Source: Lottia gigantea
Taxonomy: Eukaryota; Mollusca; Gastropoda; Lottiidae
DNA: 64,000 nucleotides
Direction: 5' to 3'
Assembly (NCBI RefSeq): GCF_000327385.1
Contig: NW_008710370.1
Location: 3,234,978 to 3,298,977 of the forward strand
Shown here in pieces: positions 60,823-64,000 of this stretch (position 1 is its first letter; every line of letters starts with the position of its first letter). The notes under the pieces were generated by a model. The model saw nothing but the letters and a program-made list of their open reading frames with translations, made no database searches and was not told where the DNA came from. The translations under genes and the position numbers were made by a program.

Positions 60823-62322
60823 CTCGATGCTTGAAGTATCCAAAACAAATAGATGCTGTTTGCTGTTTCTGGAGACCAATGAAGATTATCAAATTCGAAT
60901 TCTTCTTCGTAGGGTGGTAAGATTGTTGCGCTGTTGATACTGGACTCCATCATCATGTTGTTGAGAGTGCTGAGGTTCTGTTGTGCTTTCTTCGAGATTT
61001 TATTCGAAATAGGTATACATGTGAAGAGGATCTTGGAGTTTGGGAAGGTTTTGTTTGCTGTGGCGATTAATTTCTGGGCTTGGTTAAAGGAGGTCTTTGG
61101 TATCTGATCACGGTTGTTGAGGCCTACATGAAGAATAATGGTAGTAGGTTTGGGATCATGGTCGTATGATTCCAGGATTGACTGTATGTGATGGATTTGG
61201 GCACCGGGGTAAGAATGTATTTCGGTGTCTGAACTGGTTTTGGTAATTCGATTCAGGTTAGATGATCCAATTATTAAGGTAGATTTCTTTAGAGCAGGTT
61301 TCCATAATGATTTGTCCTTGGTTTGGTGATAATACGGTTTGGTAGCGGATATAATGGTCGTCGACGGTGTGATTACTGGTACTGGTTTGGTAGTTGTTAG
61401 AATTGTAGCATTGGGAACGGACTGGGATCTGGTTCGAGGGGGGGAAGGTCTGGATACACGTCTCGACTCGGATGGAGACTGAGGGGTGGTTTGCTGGTCC
61501 AAAAACGCACAGAAGGAAGAAAGGTTGGCGGATCCTGGATCACGTGGTGAAGATTCAGATGGTGTGGAAGGGGAAGACGCGTCTGAAAGTGAAAAGAGAA
61601 GAGGTGTGCCGTCTCTACGAGAGCGTTTACCTATGTCTGCTGGACTAGGAGTAGGTGAACTTCGGGCTCGTTTAGGGTTTTGGTTCGGCAGTGTGGTGGC
61701 TCTAGATGGTGCAGGTGTAGTGTCCATTTCAGTTGGTAGAGATATGGTTACTCTGGTTTTTGTTTCGTTGATTGTTTGGTAGAATTTGGAGATTACAGCT
61801 TGAGTGAGACGTTTCCCATAGGAGCGACGGGCCCAGGACAGGGCATGAGAAACGATGCGGTCGACGGCAGGTGATGATAAAGACTTGGTACGAATGGTGG
61901 TCAGCTTCTCTTGGCTGGACGGATAAAACTATCCAACTCAGAGACTTTGCGTTTGAAGGTAAACGCTGATTGGCCTTGCTGTTGAAGGGTAAGGATTGCC
62001 AAATGATGGAGGCACTGCAAAGCTTGGAAGAACACCTTCACAAAGGGTTCTTCTTCCTTATGAGTGGGGACTGGTTGGCGTCGGTGGGCTGGTAGTCGTT
62101 TCTGTTGTTGGTCAGGTCGATGGTTACCTCTTGATTGGTAGGCTGTGTTGTAGGTAGATGGGGTGGGATATAGCTGGATGGGTTGGTTGGTGGTCGGCGA
62201 TTGGTAGGTGGTAGAGGTCGATGGAAGACAGGACCGTTGTAGGGTACGTGATATTGGTTTGGTTGACGATTAGTGTTTCTATGTCTGGCTTCTTGCCAGT
62301 GGTTGTTGTAGTTGGGGAGCAT
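60807..62322 (-). pseudogene. Penelope-like ORF1 with SGNH-hydrolase-like domain
   Basis: It starts at 62322 with a Pro/Asn/Gln-rich segment (HRPLPPTNRRPPTNPSSYIP). A helical middle follows (IRTKSLSSPAVDRIVSHALS), then a Ser/Pro-rich linker and a C-terminal domain: STLIIGSSNLNRI (block I, catalytic-Ser-like), SYPGAQIHHI, IILHVGLNNRDQ (block III, G-x-N) and FDNLHWSP (block V, Asp-x-x-His). These are the ordered blocks of GDSL/SGNH esterases, as also known from ORF1 of CR1-type LINEs. Block I has GSS where GDS is usual. About two frameshifts (near 62040 and 61920) break it. Confidence 0.65.
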
Positions 62323-62704
62323 AATGAAAATAACTTGGGGTTAGAAAGGGAATGTACAGCGGATGTAACAGGAGGAAACTGTATATGCTAGCGTGAAAAT
62401 GTTGGGATCAAATTATGCAAATAAGTCAAAATGGGTTTGGGGATATATAAAGGAAGATGAAAAATGCCAAAAAAAAAAAAAAAAAAAAATAATATATATT
62501 TAGGTGATAAATAACGCTAACAATGATGTGAAAAATTATAACAAGTAAAACAAAAACTTACGCAATTGACACGAACCGGTTTTCGAAATATTATCCTTTT
62601 TCAAGTGTCGAGGAATTGTTATGAAATGAGATTGAATTTGCAATTTATATAGTAGTCAGTTAATACAGGTTTTTGATTTTCTAAAAATTATTGAGTGAAT
62701 TATG

Positions 62705-63068
62705 TCATATCTTTGATCAGTTGAGGATTAGGATTATTTTTGATTTCTTAATTAGTTGAGTCATATCTTTGATCAATTGAGGATTATAGAAAATATTGGA
62801 TTAGATTTTGATTATATCTGAGTAATAATTCAGGAGGATTAGATTATCTCAGAGTACAATTTACATAAATGAAAAACATAAATAATCAAAAATCAAGAAT
62901 ACAAAAATATAAAATAAATAAACATGAGAAATATTTGATAAAATAAGCGGGATTAGTGAATTGTAAATTGATTAGAACTAACTTTGAATTTTGATTATAC
63001 CCGAGTAGTAATTAAAATGGATGGATTATCTCGGAGTATAATTTACATGAAAGAAAAACATAAATAAT
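62705..63068. repeat. Degenerate tandem repeats in the leader of the Penelope-like element
   Basis: An 83-base block at 62804-62887 (TTTTGATTATATCTGAGTAA ... AAACATAAATAAT) recurs at 62986-63068, a 182-bp period. A shorter unit (TCATATCTTTGATCARTTGA) repeats at 62705 and 62761. The repeats lie upstream of ORF1 and may be part of the element's promoter region. Confidence 0.7.
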
Positions 63069-63267
63069 GGCAATTAAATTTACTTGGTTAGATTAAAAGA
63101 TTAATGCAAATTTTGTTGAAGAAAGTTTGTTATATGCACGAGAAACAAATGTCAAAATCCTAACATATACAATATATACAAAAAAAATAAAATATATATA
63201 AGATGAAATAAAATATACCAAAGTCAAAATAAATTGTCTGATCTGGCCTGGCACGGACAGTATTAGA

Positions 63268-63316
63268 TTTCGGGGAAGGGAGGGTTTGATTCTCCCAAAT
63301 GTACAGGCCTAGGGTG
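63268..63316 (+). repeat. 49-bp direct repeat, copy 2
   Basis: Identical to 58403-58451. It marks the upstream (5') border of the Penelope-like element on the minus strand. Confidence 0.95.
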
Positions 63317-63396
63317 AACCGTCGAATATGAATTTTTTTTATGAAAATGAGATTTTGATATCAGTCGAAAGCTTTTTTTCTGTACATTAATGTGAT

Positions 63397-64000
63397 CAGG
63401 CCCGTAGCCAAGGGGGGGCTTTGCCCCCCTAAATCAAATCTTCCCCCCCCCCCCTAAAAAAAATGTACCGGTCACTTTTTAAAATACACCTTTTCTTTTT
63501 CCTGAGTCAATAGGAGCGGCAGGTAACTGAGTCTGAGTGAAAAGCAAACAGTGGTCATTCTGGTCAGGCATTTTATGGTGGAGTAATTGCACCAGTCAGC
63601 TGCTATATTTTGATTATACGTAACGAAAAATAAGGTTATGGCTTTCAGGGCTGCGTTATGCGAAATTGTTCAACAAAATACTAAGTATTCCTATCTGTAG
63701 GCCTAGAACTGTTTTTAAATATCTTTCTGTTTATTCTTAGCTGAGGATGACATCATAGCTTTTTAAATTTAATTACATTAGAATAGATAATTTGATACAA
63801 TTGAGTTCGTTGAAAATCATAAAAAGTCTGCAGTAAAGCGTCATTGGTAAAAAAATTTTTGGTCTGATACTGGATTGTAATCTGTCCCGTCTCAAAATTC
63901 AAAAGATTTGATTGGTTGATTATAAATACTAACTAACAGACATATATTATCCTAAATTGTATTCATATGAATTAAACAACCAAACGTAGGAAAAATGGAA
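63397..64000 (+). mobile_element. hAT-like transposon terminus, running off the window
   Basis: CAGGCCCGTAGCCAAGGGGG followed by a GGGGGGCTTTGCCCCCC palindrome is the widely seen terminal motif CAGGCCCGTAGCCAG of hAT-type DNA transposons. No transposase is visible in the 600 bases that remain. The other end must lie past 64000, or the copy is partial. Confidence 0.65.

Larger units (their letters stand above)
58403..63316 (-). mobile_element. Penelope-like retroelement bracketed by 49-bp direct repeats
   Basis: Minus-strand order is a long leader with degenerate repeats, ORF1 (Pro-rich start, SGNH-hydrolase-like end), then ORF2 with reverse transcriptase followed by a GIY-YIG endonuclease. 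RT with C-terminal GIY-YIG is diagnostic of endonuclease-bearing Penelope-like elements (Neptune/Poseidon/Penelope type). Both borders carry the same 49 bp without a mismatch. The copy is dead, with about six or seven frame breaks in total, but its length of 4.9 kb suggests it is nearly full length. Confidence 0.8.

Overview
The window looks like metazoan, probably molluscan, nuclear DNA. It is A+T-rich and gene-poor, with intron-bearing genes and many diverged interspersed repeats. Three elements end in the same short inverted termini (TATACGCCCAC...) around cores of roughly 160-bp tandem repeats, the architecture reported for molluscan pearl-type (Helentron-associated) elements. The phylum is inference; no gene here proves it. 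There is one 50-N assembly gap (21991-22040).

The one host gene I can name is goosecoid (gsc), minus strand, three exons from 31077 down to 23115. The introns are about 4.2 and 3.0 kb, splice phases agree at both junctions, and the second intron falls between homeodomain residues 46 and 47. The product is a 282-residue paired-like homeodomain repressor with Lys50 and an eh1 (Groucho-binding) motif. A TATA-like box lies about 215 bp upstream of the start codon. A second possible host gene begins on the plus strand at 49811: a short first coding exon and a phase-compatible 39-nt exon at 51488-51526. I do not recognise its product.

Bases 1-21990 hold no convincing gene. They contain two copies of one interspersed repeat (1560-1860, 8305-8655), a tRNA-SINE-like repeat (near 9.8-10.05 kb), local duplications and a 1.44-kb pearl-like element (13545-14985). 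From 31.3 to 48 kb the sequence is again mostly noncoding. It holds a foldback element with long terminal inverted repeats (39268-40540), two more pearl-like elements (43979-44467, 45680-46379) and the 3' end of an RNase H-bearing LINE.

From 48.5 kb to the end the DNA is a dense pile of mobile elements. In order: a Tc1-like remnant; a small MITE; a fossil circovirus-like (CRESS-DNA) element with an ambisense rep/cap layout and an origin-type hairpin; a P-element transposase remnant; a fossil Ty3/Gypsy-like gag-pro segment; two decayed unnamed transposase-like fragments; a 4.9-kb Penelope-like retroelement; and a hAT-like terminus running off the window. The Penelope-like element has an SGNH-hydrolase-like first ORF and an RT plus GIY-YIG second ORF, bracketed by an exact 49-bp direct repeat. 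The CRESS fossil and the SGNH-bearing Penelope-like element are the most unusual items. All family calls come from reading motifs by eye; no database search was possible.
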